Below, one piece after another: positions 22,683-34,958 of a stretch of 64,000 bases of DNA. The position numbers and the translations under genes are program-made. This DNA is from Astrocystis sublimbata (Eukaryota > Ascomycota > Sordariomycetes > Xylariales > Xylariaceae), in contig JAJNNY010000056.1 of NCBI GenBank assembly GCA_022453515.1, positions 124,001 through 188,000 on the forward strand, in the 5' to 3' direction. How positions within the stretch are numbered: the stretch's first letter is position 1; each line of letters opens with the position of its first letter. Below the pieces are notes generated by a model. The model was not told the origin of the DNA and did no database searches. It was given only the letters and a program-made list of their open reading frames with translations.

Positions 22683-25600
22683 TCACTCCCACATTTGTGA
22701 TGTTGCATTGAATCTCAGCACCCGAGGGGAGCCGTCGGGGTTATAGAATCCTGCTTTTTTGTCGTATTTTGGTATATGAAAAGGCCACTCTGTTGCCCAC
22801 TGCGTAGTGTGCAGGCTCAGGTACTTGGCCTGGAGTTTTTGCCGGTCGCTCAATAGTCTGCTTATGGCTGCCTTAATCGCGTCTACCCACGAAAAGTGGA
22901 CTAGTGCATAGCTTGTGACCAGAGACACTACGGCCTGCGCGAGGGCGAGGTAATCAAACTGGGTGAACCCGTCGTTGATCCGACCTCGGTTATGAAAGGG
23001 ATCGAACAGCTTACTCTTTCCCGCGCCATCTCCTCCATCATGACTCCCTCCCGGTATATGCAGTTCAAGAGAAGTAGAGATGCCATTGGCAGCAGCTTCC
23101 CTGCTGGGAGTCAATCTGGCTATGAACCCCTCGTCCGAGTCGCTGCGCGCGATCCTTCTTTCGCGAATAGGCATTGAAGCCATCATAAGTAGCCCTAACA
23201 TGTTCTTCAGTCTCTCTCTCCATTCTACAGTTCTCATTGTCGTACGAGGACCCGAGGGCCAAACCCCAGACATCTATAGATTATCAAAGGCAAAAGTTTT
23301 CACGTACCGATACAGTGATAATACCAACAAAAATCAGAGATGACGGGCCCGGTTTTTGGCATGTATTGTTTGAAGGTCTCTAGGTCTGAGTCCCATTCTA
23401 CTATGTTGGCGAGGCCTTCCGCTATCACAGCACAGCTCACCTCGTCTCTCTTTGCAAAATCTTCGGCAAACATGTCGGTTGTCGTGAGACCGCGTATAAA
23501 GGACCACTTGAAACCAGCGTTGCCTGTCAGCAGTGTCTAATACAGTTTGCTCAACTGGAGTCGGTCTGCCCAAGACTAGAGATTACTCACCGGAGTAGAA
23601 TCCCACTGTAGAATCTCTTAGTGTTATCCGTTCTGATGAGAAGAAACATCACGACTGCTGACCACTCGTGAGGAGCGCACTCGATGAGAGGTTGCGCATG
23701 TCCGTCACTGAACTGGAGGGCAGAGATAAAAAACTAGTAATACTCACCAGAACATGTTCGTCGTCGTACCATCCCGCACGCATATCCAGCCATATATTTT
23801 TTCTGATGTGCCAATGCTGTATGATCCTCCGATCGTCTTCGTACGTATCAACATAAGGATCTGGATCTAGAGCTTGTGTCGCTGACCACTGCAGTGCAAG
23901 TCATTAGTGATATGGGCATATCAATGCATGAGCGAAGAGTATTTATCTGGGATGGCCACATGATGAGATCCGTAGAAATACAAGCTCACTTTCGAATCAC
24001 CCATGATTATCGCCGTGAGACTTTCGTTTAAAATCACCGATGGTCGATGGAAGAAGTTAATTGTTTTCCTAGATCCTTTTGGAATCTTCCAGAAATCCTC
24101 TGATAGTAGCCTTGAATGCCATGTGTTTGGGATGTGAAATATCCTGGTTACAGCATCTGGATCTAACCACGGTCCCGGCGCCTGCCAGGGACTCTGACTC
24201 ATTGCATTAGGCAATTCCATTAAACCATATGCAATGGGGATTTCTGCAGACATGCTTAGTAATAAATTTAGGCCACATTGTGTTCTATCACGGGCTCGTG
24301 AGCAACCAATGTGTAGAGGCTTATCGTGTGAAGGACTCACTAGGAAAGCTGCAAAAGCCTCCTAGAAGGCGCTGTTCGAACCACTGGCCTATTTCATTGG
24401 TACCTTCACCATCTGGTAACTGAAAAATTGTCAGGAATGAGACCCATATAGTGGATTACATGTTGTGGGAGCTTACAGGTTCAATTAAACCACCTGGTGG
24501 ATACAACAACAGCACGCCGGGAGCAGGTCTCAACTGACGGGCCCGCGTGATTGCATGCGCCAGTTCGTCTTCAACCCGCTGGAGTCAGTAGTTGCCTTTT
24601 ACGGTGAAAGAAGTTGCTAATGAAATGGGAATTCGCAGGTGTCTCGGGAGCAAAGGTATCTGATAGGGTAAGGTAATTGATGCCTCCGAGATTTGCCTAG
24701 AGGGTGAATAAGTGGCTCCAGGGGGGGAACACATACGAACAAGCTACGCAGTTGTCAGCAAGACACTCACTCTGGCTGCCGAAATACAAGCAGGGAGGGA
24801 CTGACAGTGATCGCGATGTGGACATGCAGTTTGCAACGTTCGCCTACCGTTAGCGGGGTACCGTCAAACAAGTATTGAAGCTTCCCGATATGCAGAAGAG
24901 TTATCCCAGCAGCTGCGTTCAATATCAGTCGACTGTCGCAGCAATAGAAAACTATATCCACAACTCTCCATCATCATTAGGGTTCGTGGGGGGATGGTCT
25001 GGCTTCATGGTATAGTTGCTGCGCTCGGTGTTGCTAGGAAGAAAGTTATAGTACTGGAAATATGCCATGCTTACACGTGGTCCCTTGTAGATGATAACAC
25101 AGCGCTTCGGCATCTTGGAGTCGGGTAAAACTCTAAGTATAATTAAATTGGAAAATTAAAGTTAGTCTTGGATTTTGTACCTGAAAATAGCACCCCTTTC
25201 AAGCTTCAAAATGCGATAGCATCACGACACTCTGAGTGATTTCTACGAAATCTATTGAGGTTTGACCAGACAAACTTGCAATCAAAATACTTACAAAAAA
25301 GTGCGTTTCGAGGAATTCTGCTATTGTTACAGCCCACTCGGTCTTGTTATGTGTAGTCATGGAGTCGTTTTGGCGTGCTGTGCCCTTCAGAAGCGCTAAC
25401 TCTTGTTCTTTGGAGTGACTGAGAATGACTTCTGCGTCTTCGTAAGGCTCGTACCCCATCGAGGAGGGCATGACGTCTCGCCACAACGCTATTCGGCCAA
25501 ACAAAAGGGTTTCAAGCTGAAAGTGTGCCAGTGTATCAATACGAAGCACGAGTTGCCTGACCGGAATCCAGGGGTACCCATGGCGAATGTCTACATGGAG

Positions 25601-26526
25601 AGGATAGAGACAACTGACTCACTATGGCAATGTCAGATCAACTTGGATTAAATAAGTCAACATGCAGATGCCAGGCTGAGGCAATAAGTACTGAAGTACC
25701 TTGTATATAGCATATTCACTTACCAGCTTCGTGCTTCTCATCAATGAGTGCCTTGAAAATACGATCGACAAGTTCTAGGGAAATACGGAGCTGTCATAAT
25801 TCATTTGTTAGAAAGTGCTCATGGGATGAAGGACTCGAGTAGTTGGGTAGATTAGAGGGTATGCGGCGTTTTCTTGCGATAACGATTTCACCAGCATACA
25901 AACTATACCCGAGCAAAATTTCATACTTGTGACCAGACCTGGTCCTCATCAACGCTCCAGTTTCTTGGTTTGCCCCCTTGAGGTGTTACGGTCTGGACCC
26001 AGTTGAACCAATTTTTCCTTCGCAGCCAAGGTTCCCATTTTCCTTCGTCAACCTTTAATGTCTCCAATTCAAACGCATCATTCAGATATTTGGCAGACTT
26101 CCCCTTATCACCAGTCAGATGTCCCGCAGACATATGTCCAAGGCGTGAAGAATACCGGACCCAGCGATTCAGGATTGCGGCCTCCCATGTAGTTATACCG
26201 AGATGCGTTAGCAACTGAAGGGCCTCGGTACGAAACATCCTGTCTACCTCCTCGTCGCTTGGTGGAATTCGGACTGGAATTTTGCCGTGCATGTCAGCAT
26301 AGTACATCGGGTCGTCGAAACGTGGTAATTCGGGTGCAAGTTGTGAGTGCAACGACTTGTCCCATGTGACACGTGAACTGGATCCTGTAGACTCGGACGA
26401 AAACCGTTTTGCCCACGGCGATAAAGGAACGGATGATATGAACGCGCCCATGATGCCAAAGGAAGAGACGATGATTATCCCCAATGTAGAGAAAACCTGA
26501 ATGGTCGCTATAGTGATACGAAAGTT
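22683..26526 (-). CDS. Many-exon fungal protein of unknown function with a possible HExxH zincin core
   Basis: I do not recognise the whole protein. Several exons are clear on the minus strand: 26526-25927, 25790-25724 and 25590-25295 join in frame with GT-AG junctions. Further exons run to a last one of about 190 codons ending at the stop at 22683. The 5' exon is not resolved: the first clear exon opens at an acceptor with no ATG, and a start near 26815 is possible. The N-terminal exon has a membrane segment (STLGIIIVSSFGIMGAF). Near 24568-24603 an apparent 34-base GTAAAA...GAAG intron would join FFH to ELAHAI and give HHELAHAI. Downstream NEIGQWFEQRLLGG resembles the ExGxxxExxxxGG block that follows HExxH in other fungal zincin-like proteins. 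The exons near 25130-24760 and the short intron need transcript support, and degeneration of part of the gene cannot be excluded. Confidence 0.6.
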
Positions 26527-27729
26527 CTGTTCTCACTATCGATTCGAAGCAAACATTAGCTTAACGAAGATTGGCAACTAACTATATGATCACCGCAAGG
26601 CGATGAGATGAGCTGGTGAAGAAAGAGGATGTTAATGTCAAAAGCCGTGCCGGATTCGTCGCATGGTGTTGAACAAAGCGACAGGGGAGCGTGAGCGAAC
26701 GGGGCCCGATGTAATTGGAAAATCGACGACAGAGCTGGCGAACAATAAAACAATACCCAGGAAAATACAACACGCTTGAGTACCAGCGGCTCCTGCAGTG
26801 TTTCCGCAAAGCCATGTACCAAGGTCTATTTTGCGTTGGTCAGGTGCGCGTAGGAAAGGCTGTTATAGTTGAAGCATTTGATAAAGGTCGATTCCTACCT
26901 AGTAGAATATCTAAGCACTCTGTGTTATTCACACTTCCTAGATGCAAACGCGGCCAGATCGGAGGCAGTTTCCGGCCACTTCAGAACGATAATCTGAGCA
27001 AGATGCACATGCACATGCTGATCCTATAACCTTGATTAGGCCCTATTTCGGCAACTATTCCCTATATATAGGTACTTACCTACCTTAGGTAACTTTACGT
27101 ACTCCATCGAGACTTGGCATGGGTGATGTTATAGAGCCGACATTCAAGCGCATTCTGTTGTTGACGGCGACGGGACCGGATTTGACCATGCAAGTCATGA
27201 TGTACAAATGTAGCATTCGGTAACCATTTTATAACTACCCGAGTTGGGTAAGTCGGGTAGAGAGGTATGTAGATGAGGCGCTAATGCGATGGACCAAGCA
27301 CATCATTGGCAATCAAGATGACTTGATACCACATCCATGGATACGGATACCGATTTCCTTACAGTTAGTAGGTACAGTACAGTAGGCAGTAGTACCCTTG
27401 TAAATAAGTAATTATTACCTTATCTTGCGCTTTCAGCCCACCAACACCACCCACCCACCGACCCGGCCCGCTGATACCGACCGGCCTATATCGGCGACAT
27501 ACCGTTGCCGCCCTGTATTTACTTACTTAGGTACTTACAATAGCTGAAAGACGCGACGTTTTCCCTCACGAACTTTGCCAATTGCTTAGGGCCCGACTCA
27601 CTGATAAGTCAAGGATCAAACCCAGCCCACCGCGACAAAAGAGATCACCAGTCATCGGGGCCTGCCAGGAGTAATCGACCGAGCAAGCAATTGAGCGAGC
27701 GAGCGAGCGAGCGAGCGCGGGGCGGGACA
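26527..27729. other. Divergent intergenic region
   Basis: Holds the presumed 5' exon and promoter of the minus-strand zincin-like gene and the promoter of the YMC1 gene. A minus-strand frame starting with an ATG near 26815 is hydrophobic at its start and may be the missing first exon. TAGGTA/TACCTA motifs cluster near 27067-27095 and 27365-27400. Confidence 0.4.
27693..27716. repeat. (GAGC)6 tetranucleotide repeat
   Basis: Six perfect GAGC units ending 13 bases before the YMC1 start codon, so inside its 5' leader. Confidence 0.9.
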
Positions 27730-28803
27730 ATGGCGGATGCAGCAGTGCAAGATGTGGACGTGAAAGACGCCTCGTCCGACACGGTGAAGGACCTGTTCGC
27801 AGGCGCCGTGGGAGGCATTGCGCAAGTCCTGATCGGTGGGTTTCTTTTATTTCATTGTCTTGCCGTCTTTCCTGTCTCTCCCGTGCCGATTGGCGCATTC
27901 GCGCGCCTTCGCTTGCTCCTTTGCCCTTCGCCCACGATCTGTGCTATAGAAAGTTAACTAACGATGGCATTCGCAGGCCAGCCCTTCGACATCGTCAAGG
28001 TCCGTCTGCAGACCACGACGCAGTACAGCTCCGCCCTCAACGCCGCGACGACCATCTACGCGCAAGAGGGGCCCCTCGCCTTCTACAAGGGCACGCTGAC
28101 GCCCCTCCTGGGCATCGGCGCCTGCGTCTCCATCCAGTTCGGCGCCTTCGGCTTCGCGAAGCGGTACTTCGAGGCAGCCAACGCCGCGCGATCCTCCTCC
28201 CCCCTCCCCGCCGGCCTGGCCACCAAGGCGACAAAGGACCTGGGCTACGGCCAGTACTACGCCGCCGGCGCCTTTGCCGGCGTCGCCAACTCGGTGCTCT
28301 CGGGTCCCATCGAGCACGTGCGCATCCGCATGCAGACGCAGCCCCACGGCGCCGGGCGGCTGTACGCCGGACCGCTGGACTGCGTGCGCAAGCTCGGCCT
28401 GCGCGGTCTGTACCGCGGCGAGGCCGTCACCGTCATCCGCGAGGCCCAGGCCTACGGGCTGTGGTTCATGGCCTTCGAGTGGATGATGAACGCCGACGTC
28501 GCCCGCAACAACATCGCCCGCAACGATGTCCCGGCCTGGAAGGTCGCCCTCTACGGCGGGCTCGCCGGCGAGGCCCTGTGGCTCGGCAGCTATCCCTTCG
28601 ACGTCATCAAGAGCAAGATGCAGACGGATGGGTTCGGCGCCCACATGAAGTACAAGAGCATGCGCGACTGCTTCGCGCAGACGTGGCGCGCCGAAGGCAT
28701 GCGCGGCTTCTGGAAGGGTCTCGCGCCTACGCTGCTGCGTGCCATGCCTGTCAGCGCTGGCACGTTTGCCGTCGTGGAGGCCACCATGAGGGCTATCAAG
28801 TGA
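27730..28803 (+). CDS. YMC1: Mitochondrial inner-membrane carrier, YMC1 type
   Basis: Six-transmembrane solute carrier of the mitochondrial inner membrane, about 315 residues. Exons are 27730-27835 and 27977-28803, joined in frame at the end of VLIG. Three carrier repeats are present with their signatures PFDIVK, PIEHVR and PFDVIK. Blocks diagnostic of the yeast YMC1/YMC2 branch are also present: VKDLFAGAVGGIAQVLIGQP, YKGTLTPLLGIGACVSIQFG, DVPAWKVALYGGLAGEALWL and the final LRAMPVSAGTFAVVEATMR. Yeast YMC1 is linked to glycine and organic-acid transport; the substrate here is inferred from that. Exon 2 is much more GC-rich than its surroundings, which creates a 297-residue open frame on the opposite strand (27958-28851). 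The gene is convergent with the RINT1/TIP20 gene, with 211 bases between the stops. Confidence 0.93.
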
Positions 28804-29014
28804 TAGATCCAGCTGCACATATACAATATAGAGGGAAGAGATTTGGTCCAATCGTCCTGAAATTACCTAGGTTACGTTCCCTGGCGTTTGGTCATGTAAT
28901 ACAAAACGAGGCGAAAACCGGCTTTGGCAGGGATATTCTGATGGAAGTCATTCTACATAGAGCAAGACCATTAGAGAATAGAGGCGAAGAGTTGAGTAAT
29001 ATTCTTGTCTAGAT

Positions 29015-31554
29015 CTACTCGCTGTTCTCGACCCTCCTCCTTATTATTTTTCGTGCATGTTGAGGGGTCAACGACTCCATGTCCAGCTCAGCAAGTAGGC
29101 TCTTTGCCTCTGTATTGTCCGTGTAAATGCGGTCGTCGGCCTGGTGCAGCGTGATCCCTTCGTCGGGAGACTCCACGGGTAGATTCAGAAGCCGTGCACC
29201 GTCTTGGAGCGTTCGCATGATCAAGGAGCCGTCCGGGATATGGCGGTCGACGAGTGAGTAGATTGCCTGCAGATCTCGCACTAGCTGCGCTGCGCCCAAG
29301 GTCGTAAAGTTCTGGTGCAGGAGAACATCCCCCCACAGGCTATCTTGCATCTTCTCGAGAGCAGCTCGCCAGGCTCGACGAAACACCGCCGTGCTAAGGG
29401 CGCTGGCTAGAAATTCCAGGTTCCGTTTGAGAATCTGACTGAAAGTTAGATAAATATTACATGGAATTTCTTGTGCTCACTAACCTTCAAGGGCTCGTCA
29501 AGCTCTGGGGTGATTGCAAGTTGCGAGGGATCGACTACTCCAATTAGCCGTTGCACAATAGTCGAGATCATGAAGATTGCTCACTGTATGTCTCACTGCT
29601 GATGGTGGTCCATTGAGGGTTCACCAAGTATGGTCTGAATGCTTTCTGGTGAGAATCGATCAGGGCTGCCACTAGATACTCTTCGGCAGATGTGCGCCGA
29701 AAACTATAGGCGGCAATTGTCTCATCAAACAATATGCCTGTGTCCTCGTTGGTCCCGACGGCTGACGAGATACGATCCTTCACATCTTCTTGGCTCATCC
29801 CACCCGCGAGGGTCTCTTGATCGCTGTTCTCGCTGTTCTTGCTGTTCTTGCGTGCTCGGGTCTGGAGCTCTTCCCACAAGGTAATGAAGAACTACAGGGG
29901 CTTAGTAGGTCTCAAAATTAGAACATCAGGGCTGTGTACTCACCTCTTCGTTGCTCCAGTCCTTAAGGGTTGCTACGACGTGGTCTGAGCTTCCGAGGAC
30001 CTTACAGAGTGTCTCGAAAGCACCTGTGCCTTCCAGAGCTGCGATCTGTTCCCGCGTGACACCATGCAGAGTTCGGCCGATGGTAGAGGTGATGGTATAA
30101 TAAGCCTCCAGCGAGTCTTTGAGGCGATCATGATACTCGTCTAAGATCTCAAGCTGGATGTCGATGAGAAATCGTAGTTTATGTGAGAATTTGCGGACCC
30201 GTTCATATTGGGAAGTCACAGTTTTAAGCAGATCTGTCACGCGTACAGCACCGTATGTGGGCTTCATTTTCCCGGGGGCGCTGTAGTCGTAGTCGATATT
30301 CCTTGCATCAGGCGCGTCCAGTATCGCGTGGAAGCGCTCCAGTGCGAACTCTTTTTCTGCCCGGAGCCAGATATCAAAGTGTCTGTCCAGCACCTCCGAC
30401 GCTAGGCCAGGCCAACCTGAATCGGGACTGCCGCCATCGTAGTTGAATGTTGACCGCAATTCATCGTCTAAGTTCATGATTTGGATCATGAGGCTGCTGA
30501 GGAATTGAGGATTCCTGAGGCCCTCCTGCATCACAGAGTCGATTTTCACTCTCATGACGGGCAGCATGGCAGTAATCAAGGCACAGGCTGGATCTACGTA
30601 TACGGGCATGTCCTGAATACTGGTATCGTGGAATCGCGAGAACAGGATGTGTCCAACGTTTTCCCGGAAAAAAGCCTCCCACTTCTCGATGAGCGATATG
30701 AACTGGGGAATACAGAAGGTGCCGAATGATTGCGGGGTGCTGGTGGCATAGTTGCCCATGAACTGGAACCTGAACCATTTCTCGAAGGGCTTCACCATGA
30801 CCTCGAATGGCAACAGGGTAACAATGTCTTCGGCGTATAGGACTTCGGGAACTTGCAAGTCGACAAGCTTCTCGAAGCACTGGAGCCATTCGGAGTCCAT
30901 CTCACTGTTGGGGTCCACGCCCTGCGGCCAATCGCGGGCTTTCAGGACAGACTCCATCTCGTGCGACATGATGTCCTTCATCTCGGTCCAGAGGCCCTGG
31001 GTGGTCTTGTCAACGTGTTCCACGAGGTGGGTGGCAGCGCCGTCGGCGAGGCCTTGCAGGTCCCGGAGGCGCAGGCCCAGCCGTTTGAGGCGCGCATAGG
31101 GTTCGAGTGCAGCTTTGGGACTGTGCGGCAAGTGGGTGCGGGCCTCGAGGCGCATGTTCTCGACGTCCTGCAGCAGCGACACATATTGATGGGCCAGCTC
31201 GAGGCGGTGGAGCTGCTTCATGGGCCCCTCGAGGCGGTGGATGGCCTCGTCTGGGGCAGTCGAGTCGGCAACGATGCTTCGGCGGGCGTCAATGCTGTGC
31301 TGGAGCGCATGGAACTCGGAGATGGACTGGGCGAGGTGTCCCTGGCGATCGTGGGCGGAGCGGCGGGCGTCTTCGAGTTCGCGCACGGCGTCGTCAAGCT
31401 GTGCCTGCAGCTGGCTGCGCTGGATCTCGACGTTGGCGATCAGGCTGTCGAGATTCTCGAAATCCACGCTCGACTGGAGCTTGTCGTCGAGGTAGTCTTC
31501 GAGCCGGATATCGGGCTCCATCGACGGGGAGCGGGCGAGTGAGGCGGCCGCCAT
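29015..31554 (-). CDS. TIP20: RINT1/TIP20 family vesicle-tethering protein
   Basis: Predicted subunit of the Dsl1/NRZ tethering complex, which captures Golgi-derived COPI vesicles at the ER. It has about 795 residues, the usual size for RINT1. Exons on the minus strand are 31554-29944, 29891-29585, 29534-29485 and 29434-29015, all in frame with GT-AG junctions. Two acceptors lie close together before the last exon, and the inner one keeps frame. The N-terminus (about residues 28-130) is coiled coil, with NLDSLIANVEIQRSQLQAQL and then long helices. The family block VKPFEKWFRFQFMG lies in the middle. The strongly conserved ILDEYHDRLKDSLEAYY...STIGRTLHGVT region matches RINT1. The C-terminus (HQNFTTLGAAQLVRDLQAI) is helical. 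Yeast members bind the SNARE Sec20. Family assignment is firm; the symbol follows the yeast member. Confidence 0.9.
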
Positions 31555-32916
31555 TGTTGTATGTTGTATGTTATTCAGTCAAAAAGGTTGGAAACTTGAA
31601 GGTGAGTCTAAACATCCCACTGGAACTGCACTGCACACGCAACGTCACAGCATTGGATGGATCTCGTCTAGGACAGCCTACTTAGGTGCCTAGCATGCCT
31701 AGCTAGGTGCAGCCTGCAGGTGCCCGGCGGTGGTAGGCAAGCCGCAGGGGACGAGAGAGGGGGGCATCTCTAGGGGTCCTGGGCGGGCGTTAAATTCTCA
31801 ACGACTCGGGGAGGAATAGAGCCAGCAGAACCTTATGTCTACATCCCACAATCTAGGTGTGTTTATGGCTAGCTGCAAGCTCAATCAGGCACTTTCTTGA
31901 CTCTCCCAGACCTACACTTATCTCGCCCGTCGAGTCCATGTTTTCGTGAGAGACGCGAACCGACCTGGAGCCAGTGAGATTGCGAGTTGTTATCATCCCG
32001 CGCCCCTTTGCCATGTCATATGCTCGTAGCCCTCGCCGGATGACGACATAGCTCCCAAACATAGTGTTTGATAAGCATACGCCTCTATGAACCATGCATT
32101 GGAACCAATGGGCTGAATCTGTCTAATCGCCCTCTTGAGACAGGAAGACCACGCATCTGGAAATAAAACACGTTCGAGTGCCAGCATGAGCATGGCGTTC
32201 TGGACCATTGTCGTGGCATCGGTGCTAGGAACATCCGAGACCAAATCTTCCTCATCTTCTGTCAAATATGGCACCAATATTAAACCATAACAAGACGGTT
32301 GTGGCCGATACGAATGAAAGGAGGTCTTTTGGAATTGGGGGCGCCGGTAACATTCGTGAGGATGCCCTTTATCTTATTATACCCTCAAGGCACCTCTTGC
32401 TTACCCAACACTCTGCTGCTTCTGTTAGGCACTCGAGACCAAGCTGTGGTTCACGACGTGTATGATTTGGTTGAGAGAAAACGAAGCCACTCTGGCCCCC
32501 CAAGTACAGAAGGACAGCAGCCTACGAGCAAAAGCACTAGTCGCAGGTCCTCGAGTATCTCAGAGACGCTGAAACACGTCTTTTCAAACTCAAGCAATGG
32601 AAATTAGCATCAGTCATCATCAAAGAGCCATGGTTCAGGTCCCCGCGGATGCTTTAAACTGTTATCAGCCAGGCCGCAGTTGTCACCCAAGCAGTGCAGC
32701 TCGTATAATATCTTGCAAGCAAATCTAGTGATGCTATGCACGGACTCGTACCCGCCGGATAGAGCCATGTTGGTTGCCAATCAGCTCTCTTTTTGACATT
32801 GGAGGGAATGGTCTCTATATAACAACGCTTGTGATAAATGACATAATCAAAAGATCGTCTCGGTATTGACGTGAATCAGTGATGCGATAGTGTGCTGTAC
32901 GTCCTGCCATACTGTC
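31555..32916. other. Intergenic region, possible coding remnant
   Basis: Starts with the promoter of the RINT1/TIP20 gene. A minus-strand open stretch at 31993-32277 (includes TMVQNAMLMLALERVLFPDA) has protein-like composition but no ATG, no recognised family and no clear splice partners. It could be an exon or a decayed gene. The rest (32300-32900) shows nothing. Confidence 0.3.
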
Positions 32917-34650
32917 CTACTTCTTGCCTATCGGTAACGCTTCAAAGATCTCATAAATTTCGTCCGCGAAGTCGTGCCAATTCGTTGTCAAGCCAACATA
33001 GTGTTCGCAGTATTGGAGAACCAATCTTAAATTCGGCCGGTACCCTTCCTCTACAGCCATGCATAGACACACCAAAAGCCTCAAGTGGTAGCCGAACATT
33101 TCATTGCCCTGAAATTCCGGGCTGGCGTACGTTTCAAAATCCGCAGCGCCCGGGGCGTTTCGAATCCAAAATCTTGGCCGTTCAGAAACGAGTTGGAACT
33201 TCTCTTCACGTAGGTTTGCCAGTTGTTGAATCACCTTCGAGATATGTTAATTAAAGAATTGCTAGGCAGACTGGTAGAGCAAGTATAGGTACCCACCTCT
33301 GCCACGTAGAAGATATTATCGGTTTGTGCCTCTTCAGGACTACCCGATTCTCGTTAGAAGGAAGCTGAAACCTACGATCGGGGGGGCGGAAGGGTCAATA
33401 TCTGTACTATACGTACGTATCTTTTTCTACAGACAGTCCGAAATCAATCATCTGTACACTCTTAGTAAAGAATCCATTGCGCAAGATTCGTGGGGATGCT
33501 GACCTTTACTGCAGGATCACATAGCTGAGGTCAGCGTTTAAACCCAGAAGTAGTTGGAACGTGCCGTAGACTCACAAATGGGTATTCTTCCATGACAGTA
33601 TGGTAGTGAAGTATCGAATGAGTAATCACCGAACATGATATTTCCTAGGTGTAGATCGCCATGGGCTATACACGATGCTGATGGCGAAGGAGACCCTGGC
33701 GGTGGCAATGTTTCTCTCTCCTCAGCAGCTGGATCGCGCTTTTTGCGATTCGGTGGGTAGGCAATTCCGATGCAGGCGCGAGTTACTAGGCGTCGGGTCA
33801 GCGTCTCTCCAGTTGAAAGAAATCAAAGGGGGCCCAGGGGCACTAACGACAGAGGAAGAAGCACCAGATCAGCGGCTCCGATATCTGGCGGACTCCCAGG
33901 GCTTGACACCTCCCAATCAGCTGCTGTCTTGAACAGCCGAATTAGCTCTTTTTCTTAAATTGAATATGCGATTCTCAAATTTTATAGGGTTCAAAACAGA
34001 GGGCAATATTTGACAACGTAAATTTCGGCAACGTCTGCTTCGAGCGTTCCTCAAGCTGCAGCGACTCACTCCCCAATTACTCACCCAGTACCCCTATCTA
34101 AATGTTCCATTACGAAAAATTGGAAGTTTAGATGCGGGTAAAGTTCCTGGTCAATGCTCAATTTCCATGGTAGAACCGGGGCCCGTGTTTGATCGTCCCT
34201 ATTTAGAGGCAGGCGCCATAGCCTTGATTCTGTGTGATCCTCATCGTCCACGATCGACAAAAGGCGTATAGTGTGTTCAGAACCCCAGAGTCGAGCCATA
34301 AGATTCTCTTCCTCTTCGAACTCATCGTCAATGGCATTTGCTTGCTCCCACACTGGCGCCGTTGCATGCTTGACCACGATCCTCTCTATGATACCCTCTT
34401 CGGTGAATCGTTTATATATTATTACATCTCCAAATGTTCGCTCTGCGAAAAAGCCATGTACTACGCTGAAATATTCGTCTAAAGCTTTAGGACGTCTGTT
34501 CTCCATGTTGAAATATGGCACTCGGAAGTTTTCGACAGCATAATGCTGAATGCTGCTTTTGGAATGCTCCAATATTTGAGTTTTATCAAACAATGGGCCA
34601 GCAGTAACAAGAGCACGGCAAACAACAAAGGGTTTCCATCCAGATGCTCG
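32917..34650 (-). CDS. Protein-kinase-like gene, 5' end unresolved
   Basis: A kinase-fold protein spread over several exons on the minus strand. The first clear exon is 34650-34085. It opens at an acceptor (CCTTAG) and encodes a helical N-terminal region, then IIERIVVKHA (likely VAIK-type Lys), EEENLMARLWGSEHTIRLL (alphaC Glu region) and FFVMEHLDRG (hinge). A later exon near 33600-33815 has RACIGIAYPPNRKKR and the catalytic loop IAHGDLHLGNIMFGD. The next has VQMIDFGLS (metal-binding DFG) near 33432-33446. The last exon (about 33250-32917) has YASPEFQG and ends at a TAG. The HGDLHxxN loop resembles aminoglycoside/choline-kinase-like folds as much as Ser/Thr kinases. All core catalytic residues I can find are intact. 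No ATG is found for the first exon; a transposon begins 162 bases upstream of it. The substrate is unknown. Confidence 0.68.
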
Positions 34651-34811
34651 CTAAGGCTGGCGGAAACGGAACGATCTCGCCCAGTATTCTTTCTCAATAT
34701 TCTCGTTGTCGATAAACGAAGTACCATTGTAGATACCTATTGTTCAAACAATAAGAGTGATCGTTTAAGGCAGGTCAGATCCTATTCCCTGTTTTGTTGA
34801 CTTCGACTCTA

Positions 34812-34836
34812 AGCTAACCGCAGGGGCCACGGGCCA
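34812..34836 (+). repeat. Left terminal inverted repeat of the Fot1-like element
   Basis: 25 bases, an exact reverse complement of 36682-36706. It is preceded by the TA duplication. Confidence 0.95.
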
Positions 34837-34958
34837 CCCAGCCCCGCGACTTTTCGTGACACCGCGTATTTAATCCCAGCGCAATAACGCAACCACCTTT
34901 AACCTTCTCTTGTTATAATTATTATCAATCGAACCGCTTTTTCTCGCTTTTTATCACA

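Noticed and set aside
27958..28851. 297-residue open frame on the minus strand
   Set aside because: It lies opposite the GC-rich second exon of the YMC1 carrier, whose family motifs are unambiguous; the antisense frame has a low-complexity Gly/Ala/Glu composition and no motif.
30853..31542. 229-residue plus-strand open frame
   Set aside because: Antisense to the RINT1/TIP20 coiled-coil exon; composition mirrors the real gene.
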